A stretch of 64,000 nucleotides of DNA, taken from NCBI RefSeq assembly GCF_009688965.1, contig NZ_AP021875.1, positions 2,914,001-2,978,000 of the forward strand. Reading direction: 5' to 3'. The notes under the pieces are model-generated. The model made no database searches. It saw only the letters and a program-made list of their open reading frames with translations, and was not told the origin of the DNA. This DNA is from Desulfosarcina widdelii (GTDB lineage Bacteria > Desulfobacterota > Desulfobacteria > Desulfobacterales > Desulfosarcinaceae). Within the stretch, counting starts at the first letter, position 1; the number at the start of each line of letters is the position of its first letter. The position numbers were made by a program, and so were the translations under genes. Below, piece after piece: positions 1 through 8,023 of the stretch.

Positions 1-1
1 T

Positions 2-262
2 TTGGGCGCCATTCCGGTCTCGTCCAACAAATCGCAAATCGGCCACACCCTGGGAGCGGCGGCGGCCATCGAGGCGGCCCTGGCCATCGAAGGCATGCAG
101 CAGGGAATCGTTCTGCCGACGGTCAACCACATCCCTGACCCCGCCTTTGCCGATGTGGATCTGGTCCCCAATGCCGCCCGGCGCCACCGGTACACAACCT
201 TTTTGTCCAACGCCTTCGGCTTTGGCGGCACCAACTGCTGTATTGTATTCAAGGAAATCTGA
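2..262 (+). CDS. Beta-ketoacyl-ACP synthase, FabF type (C-terminal end only)
   Basis: The 5' part lies outside the window; 86 codons remain. The residual protein carries the ketosynthase C-terminal signatures: SNKSQIGHTLGAA (the Lys and His of the KxxxGH active-site segment) and the closing NAFGFGGTN loop. The end matches stand-alone FabF-type condensing enzymes rather than an internal module of a large polyketide synthase, because the protein stops a few residues after the glycine loop. Known role of the family: decarboxylative Claisen condensation of malonyl-ACP with an acyl chain. A single base separates its stop codon from the next ATG, so it is co-transcribed with the thioesterase and dehydratase genes, which points to a dedicated lipid/polyene pathway rather than housekeeping fatty acid synthesis (inference). 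Confidence 0.9.
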   Translation: MGAIPVSSNKSQIGHTLGAAAAIEAALAIEGMQQGIVLPTVNHIPDPAFADVDLVPNAARRHRYTTFLSNAFGFGGTNCCIVFKEI

Positions 263-263
263 A

Positions 264-746
264 ATGAAGCCCAAACCCTTTGTTCCGCAGCCACTGAACG
301 GGCGGCCCCGATATATTCTCGACCGCTCCGGCGGCAAGGTCTGGCATCGCTGCGAAACCCGCACCCTTTATGCGGACACGGACCGTTCCCAGGTCGTCTA
401 CCACGCTAACTACCTGCGCTATTTCGAATTCGGCCGGGCCTCGCTGATGCGCGACGCCGCCTATCCGTACAAGGAGGTGGAGGAGAGCGGTTTCGTCTAC
501 CCCATCATCAAGGTGGACATCGACTATTTCCGACCCTTGCACTACGATGACGCCATGTGGGTTTACACCCGGCCGTCCGTGTTGGAACGGGTGCGGCTGC
601 AGTTCGACTATGTGATCACCCACCAGGAATCCGGCGATATCGTCTGCAAGGGATTCACCCGCCACTGTGCTGTCAACGCATCGGGGACCCCGGTGGAGGT
701 GGACCCCAAAACCGTCCATCTATGGAAGATGTTCCCGACCTCGTGA
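264..746 (+). CDS. Acyl-CoA/ACP thioesterase, 4-hydroxybenzoyl-CoA thioesterase (YbgC-like) hotdog family
   Basis: 160 residues, a single hotdog domain. The family motif YADTDRSQVVYHANYLRYFE is clear, with the catalytic-type Asp at about residue 40 and His47/Asn49 following. Family members hydrolyse acyl thioesters in the cytoplasm, and relatives release chains from iterative polyketide or polyene assembly systems. The ATG lies two bases after the ketosynthase stop. An in-frame upstream ATG inside the ketosynthase gene would add an unrelated N-terminus, so the later start is preferred. The 3' end overlaps the dehydratase/PPTase gene. Role as chain-release or editing enzyme of the cluster is inferred from context. 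Confidence 0.88.
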   Translation: MKPKPFVPQPLNGRPRYILDRSGGKVWHRCETRTLYADTDRSQVVYHANYLRYFEFGRASLMRDAAYPYKEVEESGFVYPIIKVDIDYFRPLHYDDAMWVYTRPSVLERVRLQFDYVITHQESGDIVCKGFTRHCAVNASGTPVEVDPKTVHLWKMFPTS

Positions 747-2248
747 AAGCCGAAGCCTTTCCCATAACCGTCCAGCCCCCGCCGTTTTTCCGGGATCATC
801 ACGTACAGGAGCGCCCCGTGTTTCCGGCGGTGGAAGCCATGGAACAGCTCGCTGCGGACACCTGCGGTCGGTTTCCGGAAACGGACGGCCGTCGATTGTC
901 CGACCTTCGGTTCGACCGGTTCCTGCGCCTGGATGGACCGACACCTGTGGCGGCCACCAACCGGGTGGAAAAAAAAGATGACGGGTCCCTGCGCGCGGCA
1001 CTGACCACGCGCATCCAATCCAAGAAGACGGGCATCGGCCGAAGTCTGGAGCACGCCTCGCTGACCGTCGGCCAGGCGCGATCCATGGATAAGGCCCTGT
1101 CTCTGGACGTTGCTGCATCCCTTGCCGGGATCTGCACCGCCGTGGAGCCCGAACGGATCTATGCCGACATGGTTCCGTTCGGGCCGGCCTACCGCAACAT
1201 CTGCTCCGATCTGCTGCTATCGGCAGACGGCGCCCTGGCCCAGGTACGCTCTCCGCAGCCGCCCGATCCGCGAAACAATCTGTACCTGGGCAGTCCGTAT
1301 GTCCTGGATGCGGCCTTCCACGCCGCCTGCGTATGGTGCCAGCGGTACTTAAACAACGTGGCCTTTCCCGTATCCATCGACCAGCGCACGGTCTTTCGCC
1401 CGACCCGGTTGGAATCGGTCTACACGGCCCGCATCGTCCCCGTGCAGACGGAAAAGGAACCCTTCGTTTTCGATATCTTCATCTACGATGATGAATCCGA
1501 ATTGTGCGAGTCGGCCATCGGCGTGGGCATGCGCGATGTCAGCGGCGGCCGCGCCCGACCGTCCCGCGGGTTTTCCGAACCGGCAGAAACGGACCCGCTG
1601 CACTCCCTGGCCGACCGCGTGGCGGGCCTGGTGCTGCTGGAACGAAAGGCCTTGGCGCCCTTTGCCGCGGCAGCCCTTTCCGAAAAGGAAAAGCGGCGGC
1701 TGGAACCGATGACCGAGCAGCGGGCCGGTGCTTACCTGTCCGCCCGCCTGGCCCTCAAACGGCTCAGCCGCATGCTCGGCAACAGCGACGACCGGCGCGA
1801 TGTCCGGCAAATCGAAACCGTGGCCGAAGACGGACGGCGCCCCATGTGCCCGCGGCCCGACGGCGGCCGGGCCTTCTGCTCCGTCGCCCATGACCGGCGG
1901 TTCACCCTGGCCGCTGCCGCAGAAACGCCTTTGGGCGTGGATGTGGAGCCCCTTGCGGACAAACCGCTGGCGGCCGCGCATCTGTACCTGCATGCCGAAG
2001 AACGGGCCCGGATCGAACAATCTTCCCTGGCCCCGGCACGGGCCGCCCTGCAGGCCTGGAGCGCCAAGGAGGCGGCGGCCAAAGCCCTGGGAATCGATCT
2101 GGCCCAAGCCTGGGAACGGGTATGCGTTTGCCTGCTATCCGAAAAAGAGAGCCGGCTGAAAACCGATGACGGGCGATCGTTGACGGCGGTCCATGCCACC
2201 GTGGAAGGCCACCTGTTCACCCTGTTGACCGAAGGCGAGAACCCATGA
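743..2248 (+). CDS. Polyketide-type dehydratase fused to Sfp-type 4'-phosphopantetheinyl transferase
   Basis: About 501 residues in two parts. The N-terminal half looks like a double-hotdog PKS dehydratase: an N-hotdog segment HHVQERPVFPAVEAME (catalytic-type His before a Pro) and a C-hotdog segment with FGPAYRNI and YVLDAAFHAA (the expected Asp). The C-terminal third is a phosphopantetheinyl transferase: GVDVEPL and WSAKEAAAKALG, the metal-binding Asp/Glu and the W-KEA motif. The enzyme would dehydrate beta-hydroxyacyl-ACP and also activate the carrier protein by adding the phosphopantetheine arm. I chose GTG, which overlaps the thioesterase stop as GTGA; an in-frame ATG at 722 is the alternative. 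DH-PPTase fusions are known at the end of enediyne-type PKSs, but here it is a free-standing protein. Confidence 0.82.
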   Translation: MKAEAFPITVQPPPFFRDHHVQERPVFPAVEAMEQLAADTCGRFPETDGRRLSDLRFDRFLRLDGPTPVAATNRVEKKDDGSLRAALTTRIQSKKTGIGRSLEHASLTVGQARSMDKALSLDVAASLAGICTAVEPERIYADMVPFGPAYRNICSDLLLSADGALAQVRSPQPPDPRNNLYLGSPYVLDAAFHAACVWCQRYLNNVAFPVSIDQRTVFRPTRLESVYTARIVPVQTEKEPFVFDIFIYDDESELCESAIGVGMRDVSGGRARPSRGFSEPAETDPLHSLADRVAGLVLLERKALAPFAAAALSEKEKRRLEPMTEQRAGAYLSARLALKRLSRMLGNSDDRRDVRQIETVAEDGRRPMCPRPDGGRAFCSVAHDRRFTLAAAAETPLGVDVEPLADKPLAAAHLYLHAEERARIEQSSLAPARAALQAWSAKEAAAKALGIDLAQAWERVCVCLLSEKESRLKTDDGRSLTAVHATVEGHLFTLLTEGENP

Positions 2249-2826
2249 ACGCTGCGGCCCTTTTTGTGCTCCTGCTGATAGGGGCCTACGTGGCCGGATC
2301 GGTCAATTTTTCCATTCTGGCCTTCCGCCTCACCGGCCGCCAGGATCCCCGGCAGCACGGCAGCGGCAATCCCGGTGCGACCAATGTCTACCGGCAGGCC
2401 GGCATGGGATGGGCCGCGGCGGTTCTGATTCTTGATATGGTCAGGGCCGTGGGCGTGGCCCTGGCGGCTGGTGCGCTGCTGCCCCTGGGGCAGACGATCT
2501 GGGTGGGGCTGGCGTTGATTCTGGGCAATCGCTTTCCCTGTTTTCACGGTTTTGCGGGCGGCAAGGGGGTGGCCAACTACCTGGGTTTCACCCTGGCCGT
2601 CGCGCCGGTCTGGGCCGGCATCGGCGTCCTGGCCTGGGGGGCGGCGTACCTGATCTGGCGGATGCCCTTTCTGTCCTCCTTTGCCCTGGTATTCTGTCTA
2701 TCGGGTGGAACGGCGCTGGCCGCGAGGGGAAACGGGTGGGGCGTCGCCGGGGCCCTGCTGACGGCCGCTTTCATCGTGGTCTGCCACCACCGCAACATCC
2801 GGCAGCGCTGGGGCCGGAAGAGGTAG
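2245..2826 (+). CDS. plsY: PlsY-like acyl-phosphate:glycerol-3-phosphate acyltransferase homologue
   Basis: 193 residues, hydrophobic throughout, with about five membrane segments as in PlsY. GSGNPGATNVYR (residues 39-50) and the C-terminal HHRNIRQRW are conserved. The second loop, normally GH-x-P...F-K-GGKG, reads GNRFPCFHGFAGGKGVA: the His is Asn95 and the first Lys is Ala104; DVLKG-like residues read DMVRA. Canonical PlsY transfers an acyl group from acyl-phosphate to glycerol-3-phosphate at the inner membrane. The start overlaps the upstream stop as ATGA, indicating translational coupling to the DH-PPTase. The altered motif and the location suggest a specialised acyltransferase that anchors the cluster's product to a lipid, rather than the housekeeping enzyme (inference). 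Confidence 0.85.
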   Translation: MNAAALFVLLLIGAYVAGSVNFSILAFRLTGRQDPRQHGSGNPGATNVYRQAGMGWAAAVLILDMVRAVGVALAAGALLPLGQTIWVGLALILGNRFPCFHGFAGGKGVANYLGFTLAVAPVWAGIGVLAWGAAYLIWRMPFLSSFALVFCLSGGTALAARGNGWGVAGALLTAAFIVVCHHRNIRQRWGRKR

Positions 2827-3195
2827 CCCGTAGCGGAGCATGAGTTGCTGCATGCCCACGCGCGTGGCCCATTTCAGGAAAATATGGCTGTACTTGGCCC
2901 CGGCCAGGTACATGCCCAAAAGGAAAACCAGGTGGGACAGGCCGTACACCGCCGGACCGCCGATCACGGCAATGGCGGCATTGCGATAGTAGACGGCGGC
3001 GGCACCCAGCAGGGAAATCAGCGGCCAGCCGATCACGTAGCTGATGGCAATGGCGGACACGCCGGCGATCACCCGGAAGTCGGGGCGCTCTTTGAATGCA
3101 CTCAGGTCGGCGTTCTCGGCCATGGCCGTCCGGACAAACCGGACACGGGCAAGGCGCCGGACAAGGCTTTTAATGGGGTTTTCAATCCGATGCAT
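2698..3195 (-). CDS. Hypothetical membrane protein, convergent with and overlapping plsY
   Basis: 165 residues. The middle (about 40-110) holds three hydrophobic segments with small basic loops and looks like a real membrane protein; the N-terminus is basic (KSLVRRLARVRF). The last 40 or so residues are read antisense to the end of the plsY-like gene and are Pro/Arg/Asp-rich, so that tail may be a run-on after loss of an earlier stop. No family recognised. No clear ribosome site before the first ATG; an in-frame ATG at 3123 is an alternative start. The gene fills an otherwise empty interval between plsY and the glycosyltransferase gene, which supports it being real. Confidence 0.5.
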   Translation of the reverse strand: MHRIENPIKSLVRRLARVRFVRTAMAENADLSAFKERPDFRVIAGVSAIAISYVIGWPLISLLGAAAVYYRNAAIAVIGGPAVYGLSHLVFLLGMYLAGAKYSHIFLKWATRVGMQQLMLRYGLPLPAPALPDVAVVADHDESGRQQGPGDAPPVSPRGQRRSTR

Positions 3196-3318
3196 GGAAT
3201 TTCAACAATTTCTGATGGTGTCATAAAAAAAACGAATTCCATCTTTTTTGAAAGATGAATAAGGGACAGTAACCACTGGCGAAGGACGGATCAAGGATAT
3301 TCTGGAAACGGCTCTAGG

Positions 3319-4053
3319 ATGACCACCAACCATCCATATAATAAATCCCTCGGCGAAATCTGGGATTTCATCGACCGCACCTACTGCATCTCCCTGGCCG
3401 AGCGCACCGATCGTCAGGCCAGCGCGAAAGCACAGTTCGAGAGTGTGGGTTTGGGAGACAAGATGGTTTTCCATCTGGCCCAACGCCATCCCGCGGATTG
3501 CGAGCAGGGTATTTTTCAGTCCCACCAGGCTTGCCTGAAAATGGGTCTGGATGCCGGGGCCCGGCATATCCTCGTTTTCGAGGACGACGTGGTTTTCGGA
3601 GCCGTCGATGCCCATCGGCTCAGGCAAGGCATCGCTTTTTTTAAGGATCGAAGCGACTGCCAAATCCTGTTCCTGGGCTGTCTGGCCGGCCGCAGTTGGA
3701 CCACGGGAGCCCCCGGCGTCCGGCGCGTTCGATACAGTTGCCTGGCCCACGCCTATCTGGTCAAAGCGTCATTGGCCCGCCGGCTGGCCGAGGAACCATG
3801 GCGAGGAATTCCCTGGGACATCCTGCTGAAAAAAAACGCCCCAAACGCTTTCGCGCTCTATCCGTCCATCGCCTTTCAGAGCAATTCGCCCTCGGACAAT
3901 CACCGCCATCGGACCCTGGAGACGGTACGGCGCTTCTTCGGCGGATTGAGGGTCATCCAGGTGGTCAACGAGCGCTACAACCGATTCCGATATGCGATTA
4001 TTGCCGCCCACCTGCTGCTGGCCGGGGCGGTACTTCTGTGGCTGCTGCGATGA
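3319..4053 (+). CDS. Glycosyltransferase family 25 (LPS-type) with C-terminal membrane anchor
   Basis: 244 residues. The N-terminal ISLAERTDRQ segment and the VFEDDV motif (Glu88-Asp89-Asp90) are typical of GT25 enzymes, which add hexoses to lipooligosaccharide cores in Gram-negatives. Residues about 225-243 form a hydrophobic C-terminal helix, so the catalytic domain is probably tethered to the inner membrane on the cytoplasmic side. The gene sits between the PlsY-like acyltransferase and the exporter fusion, 29 bases before the latter, implying glycosylation of the lipid product before export (inference). The acceptor sugar cannot be told from sequence. Confidence 0.8.
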   Translation: MTTNHPYNKSLGEIWDFIDRTYCISLAERTDRQASAKAQFESVGLGDKMVFHLAQRHPADCEQGIFQSHQACLKMGLDAGARHILVFEDDVVFGAVDAHRLRQGIAFFKDRSDCQILFLGCLAGRSWTTGAPGVRRVRYSCLAHAYLVKASLARRLAEEPWRGIPWDILLKKNAPNAFALYPSIAFQSNSPSDNHRHRTLETVRRFFGGLRVIQVVNERYNRFRYAIIAAHLLLAGAVLLWLLR

Positions 4054-4082
4054 GGATACGAAGGTTCGAATAGACAACTTTC

Positions 4083-7000
4083 ATGCGAAAAAAAACCTCC
4101 ATCAACCTGTTGGCGCTCTTTGCCGTCCTGATCCTGGGGGCGGGCATGGTATTCGTTGCCTATAAACGCATTGCCATCGATACGGACCTGGCCAGGTCCC
4201 TGCCCACCGGCGATCCGGTTATCGCCGACGGCATTCATATTTTCGAAAAAAATCCCATCAAGGATCAGATCGCCATCGACATCGGTGGGGTCGAAGAAGA
4301 TGAGGAAACCCTGCTGGCCGCCGCGGAACTGGTGGAAGCCGAACTGAAAGAAAGCGGCCTGATCGCCCAAGTGGGCAGCCAGCCCATGCATCGGGCCCTG
4401 GCCGACCTGGCCGACCATGTGATCCACCACCTGCCGGTCCTATTTTCCGCCGGGGAACTTGAGCGCGATGTGGCCCCACTGTTGACCGACGAAAGGATTG
4501 ATCAGGCCCTTGTGCAGGCTCGAGACGAATTGTACCGCATGGACGGCATCGGGCAGGCCAAGTCCCTGGCCGCCGACCCGCTGGGTCTGCGAAACATCGT
4601 TCTATCCCGGCTGGCGCCCTTAAATCCCGCCCCCGGCGCGAGCATCCTCCACGGCCGCATTCTTTCCGCCGACCGTGGCCATGTGCTGGTTCTGGCCACC
4701 CCGAAGGGGTCCGGCACCGATACCGCTGTGGCCCGCGACCTGTCCCGGTTTTTTGGGGACCTGGAACAAAAAGTGGGCCGGCAATTCGACGGCAAAATCG
4801 TCCTGACGCCCACCGGCGCCTACCGGGCCGCGCTGGACAACGAAACCATCGTTAAAAAAGACGTCCACCGGGCCATTTTGTGGGCCACCGTGGGTATCGG
4901 CATTCTCCTGCTGGCGGCCTTTTCGCGCCCCCTGGTGGGCATTCTGGCCCTGCTGCCGGCCCTGGCCGGCACGGTCATGGCCTTTTTCGTCTTCTCATGG
5001 CTCCGCGACAGCATCTCCATCATGGTGCTGGGCTTCGGCGGGGCGATCATATCCATCACCGTGGATCACGGCATCGCCTATATGCTTTTTCTGGACAGCG
5101 ACGCCGGCTCCGGCAGGCACGGTGCGTCGCGGGAAATCCGCGCCGTCGGGCTCCTGGCAGTGCTCACATCCGTGGGGGCTTTCGGGGCGCTGGCCTTCAG
5201 CGGGTTTGCCGTCTTTGAGCAGTTGGGCCTGTTTACCGCCATGGGCATCGGCTTTGCCTTCCTCTTCGTCCACACCGTGTTTCCCCGCATTCTGAAAACC
5301 GGGCAAATGGAGGCGCCCTCCCCCCGGAAACGCTTCTCCCGGTTGGTGGACCTTCTGGCGTCCGGCGGCAAAGCCGCCTTGATTATGGCCCTCTTGGCAG
5401 CCGTTGCGCTGGGTGTCTTCGCCAAACCCCGGTTCAACACCGACCTGAAGACCATGAACAGCGTCAGCCCGGCAACCCGCAAGGCCGACGAAACGATGGC
5501 CGCCGTCTGGGGCGATATCTTCTCCAGCGTCTACCTGATGACGGAAGCCGGCGACCTTGACGATTTGCAGGCGAAAAATGACCGCCTGCTGGAACAGCTC
5601 GACACCGAAGCATACGCCGGCGGCATCGAAAAGCCGGTAACGCCCTCCCTGTTTTTTCCGGGCCGCGGCCAGTGCGCGGACAACGGCGACGCCTGGCGCA
5701 GGTTCTGGTTTCCGCAGCGTATTCAGGCCGTATCCGCGGCCATCGTCGAACAGGGATCAACTTTAGGTTTTACCCACGGTGCCTTTGCCCCGTTTCTCGG
5801 AGCCATTGCCGCCGATCCGCCCGCCGAAACCGAGATCCCGGCGGCCGTCATGCCGCTGCTGGGCATTTCCAGGGACGACACCGACGGAAGCTTCCGGCAG
5901 ATGACTCGCATCACGCCCCGCGGTCATTTTGACGGCCAACGGTTTTTTGCCCGCATCTCCCCGCTCTCTTCCGTGTTCGACCCGGCCCTGTTTTCCCAGC
6001 GCATGGGCCATTTGCTGTTCGTAACCTTCTCGAAGATGCTGCTGATCATCGGAGTGAGCCTGATCGTCTTGTTGACAATTTTCTTCGCCGACCTGGGCCT
6101 GCTGTTGACTTCTCTGCTTCCATTGGTTTTCGCCTTTGTCTGCACCCTGGGCACGTTAGGGCTGATGGGACGTCCTTTGGACATCCCGGCTTTGATGCTG
6201 GCCGTCGTCATTCTCGGCATGGGCGTGGACTACACCCTCTTTCTGGTTCGGGGCTATCAGCGCTACCAGCGCTTCGATCATCCCCATTTCACGGTGGTCC
6301 GCACAGCGGTGGTCATGGCTGCCGCATCCACCCTGGTGGGCTTTGCCGTTCTTCTCACCGCCGATCACGGACTACTGAAAAGTGCAGGCTGGATCGGATT
6401 TTTAGGAATCGGCTACTGCCTGGCCGGGGCCCTGCTGCTCCTGCCGCCGCTGCTGAAACGACGGTTCGAAGGCCCTCGGCAAAATTCGGGCGAAATCGAA
6501 GCGCGCTATGGCAACATGGAGCCCTATCCGCGCATGTTTGCCCGCTACAAGCTGCGGATGGACCCGCTGTTCGACGAACTGGCCGAACTGGTGCCACGCA
6601 ACGGAGCCATCGCCAACATCATGGATGTGGGCTGCGGGTATGGGGTGCCGGCCTGCTGGATGGCCGAGCGCTACCCGATGGCCACCATTTTCGGGTTCGA
6701 TCCCCGGAAGGAGCGGGTGCGGGTGGCGTCCCTGGCGCTGGGCGAGCGCGGGCATGTCCGGATCGGGTCGGCTCCCGACCTGCCGCCCATGGACGTTCTG
6801 GTGGATCTGGTAACCATGCTGGACATGAGCCATTATTTACAGGACTGGGAACTGGAAAAAACCCTGGAGCGCATCCACGAACGCCTGCTGCCTGGCGGAA
6901 GGCTGATCATGCGATCGGTGCTGCCCCGCTCGGCCCGGCTACACTGGACCTGGTACCTGGAGCATTTCAGAATAAAAAGAAAAGGGATGTCCGTCTGCTA

Positions 7001-7115
7001 CCGCGATTCAGGGGAACTGGCAGCCATACTGCAACGATGCGGCTTCGAGGTGACGGGCAACCGGCTTTCCGGAAAGAGAGAGGATATGGTGTGGCATGTG
7101 GCCAAACCCATGTAA
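4083..7115 (+). CDS. RND/MMPL-family lipid exporter fused to a C-terminal SAM-dependent methyltransferase
   Basis: 1010 residues. Residues about 1-800 are an RND/MMPL transporter: one N-terminal membrane helix, a large periplasmic loop with predominantly polar sequence, a block of five helices from about residue 260, a second periplasmic loop, and another block of helices ending near 795. The repeat GGAIISITVDHGIAYM / VILGMGVDYTLFL carries the Asp residues used for proton coupling in this superfamily. Residues about 810-1010 are a class I methyltransferase: DVGCGYGVPA (848-857) binds S-adenosylmethionine, and FDPRKERV and LLPGGRLIM follow. There is no stop or frameshift between the parts. MMPL exporters occur in aryl-polyene and hopanoid clusters; a methyltransferase is usually a separate gene. 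The fused enzyme would sit on the cytoplasmic face and methylate cargo before transport (inference). Confidence 0.85.
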   Translation: MRKKTSINLLALFAVLILGAGMVFVAYKRIAIDTDLARSLPTGDPVIADGIHIFEKNPIKDQIAIDIGGVEEDEETLLAAAELVEAELKESGLIAQVGSQPMHRALADLADHVIHHLPVLFSAGELERDVAPLLTDERIDQALVQARDELYRMDGIGQAKSLAADPLGLRNIVLSRLAPLNPAPGASILHGRILSADRGHVLVLATPKGSGTDTAVARDLSRFFGDLEQKVGRQFDGKIVLTPTGAYRAALDNETIVKKDVHRAILWATVGIGILLLAAFSRPLVGILALLPALAGTVMAFFVFSWLRDSISIMVLGFGGAIISITVDHGIAYMLFLDSDAGSGRHGASREIRAVGLLAVLTSVGAFGALAFSGFAVFEQLGLFTAMGIGFAFLFVHTVFPRILKTGQMEAPSPRKRFSRLVDLLASGGKAALIMALLAAVALGVFAKPRFNTDLKTMNSVSPATRKADETMAAVWGDIFSSVYLMTEAGDLDDLQAKNDRLLEQLDTEAYAGGIEKPVTPSLFFPGRGQCADNGDAWRRFWFPQRIQAVSAAIVEQGSTLGFTHGAFAPFLGAIAADPPAETEIPAAVMPLLGISRDDTDGSFRQMTRITPRGHFDGQRFFARISPLSSVFDPALFSQRMGHLLFVTFSKMLLIIGVSLIVLLTIFFADLGLLLTSLLPLVFAFVCTLGTLGLMGRPLDIPALMLAVVILGMGVDYTLFLVRGYQRYQRFDHPHFTVVRTAVVMAAASTLVGFAVLLTADHGLLKSAGWIGFLGIGYCLAGALLLLPPLLKRRFEGPRQNSGEIEARYGNMEPYPRMFARYKLRMDPLFDELAELVPRNGAIANIMDVGCGYGVPACWMAERYPMATIFGFDPRKERVRVASLALGERGHVRIGSAPDLPPMDVLVDLVTMLDMSHYLQDWELEKTLERIHERLLPGGRLIMRSVLPRSARLHWTWYLEHFRIKRKGMSVCYRDSGELAAILQRCGFEVTGNRLSGKREDMVWHVAKPM

Positions 7116-7926
7116 ATCGGAATCGATCCGCCTATCCCCCGCCGAACGCTGCGGCATCATCGCCTTTGCGCTGGCGATCCTGCTGGGCGCCGTCGACCTG
7201 CACCTGGCAACGGTGCCGCTGACTCTGCTGGTGATGCTTTGTGTTGTGGCCCCCTTTTTGCCCCGGGCCGGTTTTTTCTTTCCCGTGATCAGCCGCGGCA
7301 CCACCGGCAGGAGCCGGGTGGCCATTACTTTTGACGACGGCCCGGACCCGGCCACCACGCCCCGTCTGCTGGACCTTCTGGAGAAATACCGCGTTCCGGC
7401 CGCCTTTTTCGTCACCGGCCGGCGGGCCGCTGTTTATCCTCATCTGATAAGGGCCATCATCGACCGGGGCCACGAGGTGGGCAACCACTCCTTTCACCAC
7501 AACAAATACAGGATGTTCTGGCAGCCGGGGCTGCTGGACCACGAAATCGCTGCCACCCAGCGAGCGCTGGCGCCGCTGGGCATCGTCCCACTGGCATTTC
7601 GCCCGCCCATCGGCATCACTACCCCGGCCATGGGCAAGGTGCTGGCCGCCCGCAATCTTTTTGCCGTCAACTTCAGCTGCCGGGCCTTCGATGCCGGCAA
7701 TCGCCGCATCGGACGGTTGTCCCGCAAAATTCTCACCACCGTACAAGAGAATGACATCGTGCTGCTGCACGATTCGACGCCCCATACAGAGCGCAGCATC
7801 GAACCGTGGCTCAACGAAGTCGAAGCCATCCTCAAGGGCCTTTCGGAAAAAGGGCTGGCGTCCATTCCCCTCTCCCGCCTGATCGACCGACCGGTGATGC
7901 GTCGAAAGGATGGCATGACTTCATAG
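7096..7926 (+). CDS. Polysaccharide deacetylase (NodB domain), membrane anchored
   Basis: 276 residues. Two N-terminal hydrophobic segments (about 20-38 and 42-62) precede a NodB domain with the catalytic pair in FDDGPDP (Asp80-Asp81), the metal ligands His136 and His140 in NHSFHH, and a late LLHDS motif. Family enzymes remove N- or O-acetyl groups from glycans, using a divalent metal. The start codon lies inside the end of the exporter fusion, overlapping by 20 bases in another frame, so the two are co-translated. It is the last gene of the cluster and probably trims the sugar added by the GT25 enzyme (inference). Start choice is supported by the membrane helices lying close to the N-terminus. 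Confidence 0.85.
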   Translation: MWPNPCKSESIRLSPAERCGIIAFALAILLGAVDLHLATVPLTLLVMLCVVAPFLPRAGFFFPVISRGTTGRSRVAITFDDGPDPATTPRLLDLLEKYRVPAAFFVTGRRAAVYPHLIRAIIDRGHEVGNHSFHHNKYRMFWQPGLLDHEIAATQRALAPLGIVPLAFRPPIGITTPAMGKVLAARNLFAVNFSCRAFDAGNRRIGRLSRKILTTVQENDIVLLHDSTPHTERSIEPWLNEVEAILKGLSEKGLASIPLSRLIDRPVMRRKDGMTS

Positions 7927-7988
7927 TCTGATGTCCTGCATCTCTTCCCACCGTTTTCTATCTGATGATATCCATTCACTTTTTCTAC

Positions 7989-8017
7989 TTGACACTAGAC
8001 CGACCGGTCTATAGAAT
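7989..8017 (+). promoter_or_regulatory. Sigma70 promoter with palindromic operator filling the spacer
   Basis: TTGACA at 7989-7994 and TAGAAT at 8012-8017 are separated by exactly 17 bases. The spacer is occupied by TAGACCGACCGGTCTA (7996-8011, counting the last spacer base), a near-perfect palindrome with one mismatched central pair. The start codon of the TetR gene is 6 bases after the -10 box, so the transcript is probably leaderless or nearly so. Autorepression by the TetR protein at this site is the natural reading (inference). Confidence 0.75.
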
Positions 8018-8023
8018 AATCGC

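Noticed and set aside
557..742. Upstream extension of the dehydratase-PPTase frame
   Set aside because: It overlaps the thioesterase gene in another frame and adds non-conserved sequence; starts at 722 or 743 fit better.
743..2248. Enediyne-type polyketide synthase reading of the DH-PPTase and neighbouring thioesterase
   Set aside because: The domain pair is similar, but the ketosynthase is a stand-alone FabF type and no acyltransferase or carrier domain is attached in view.
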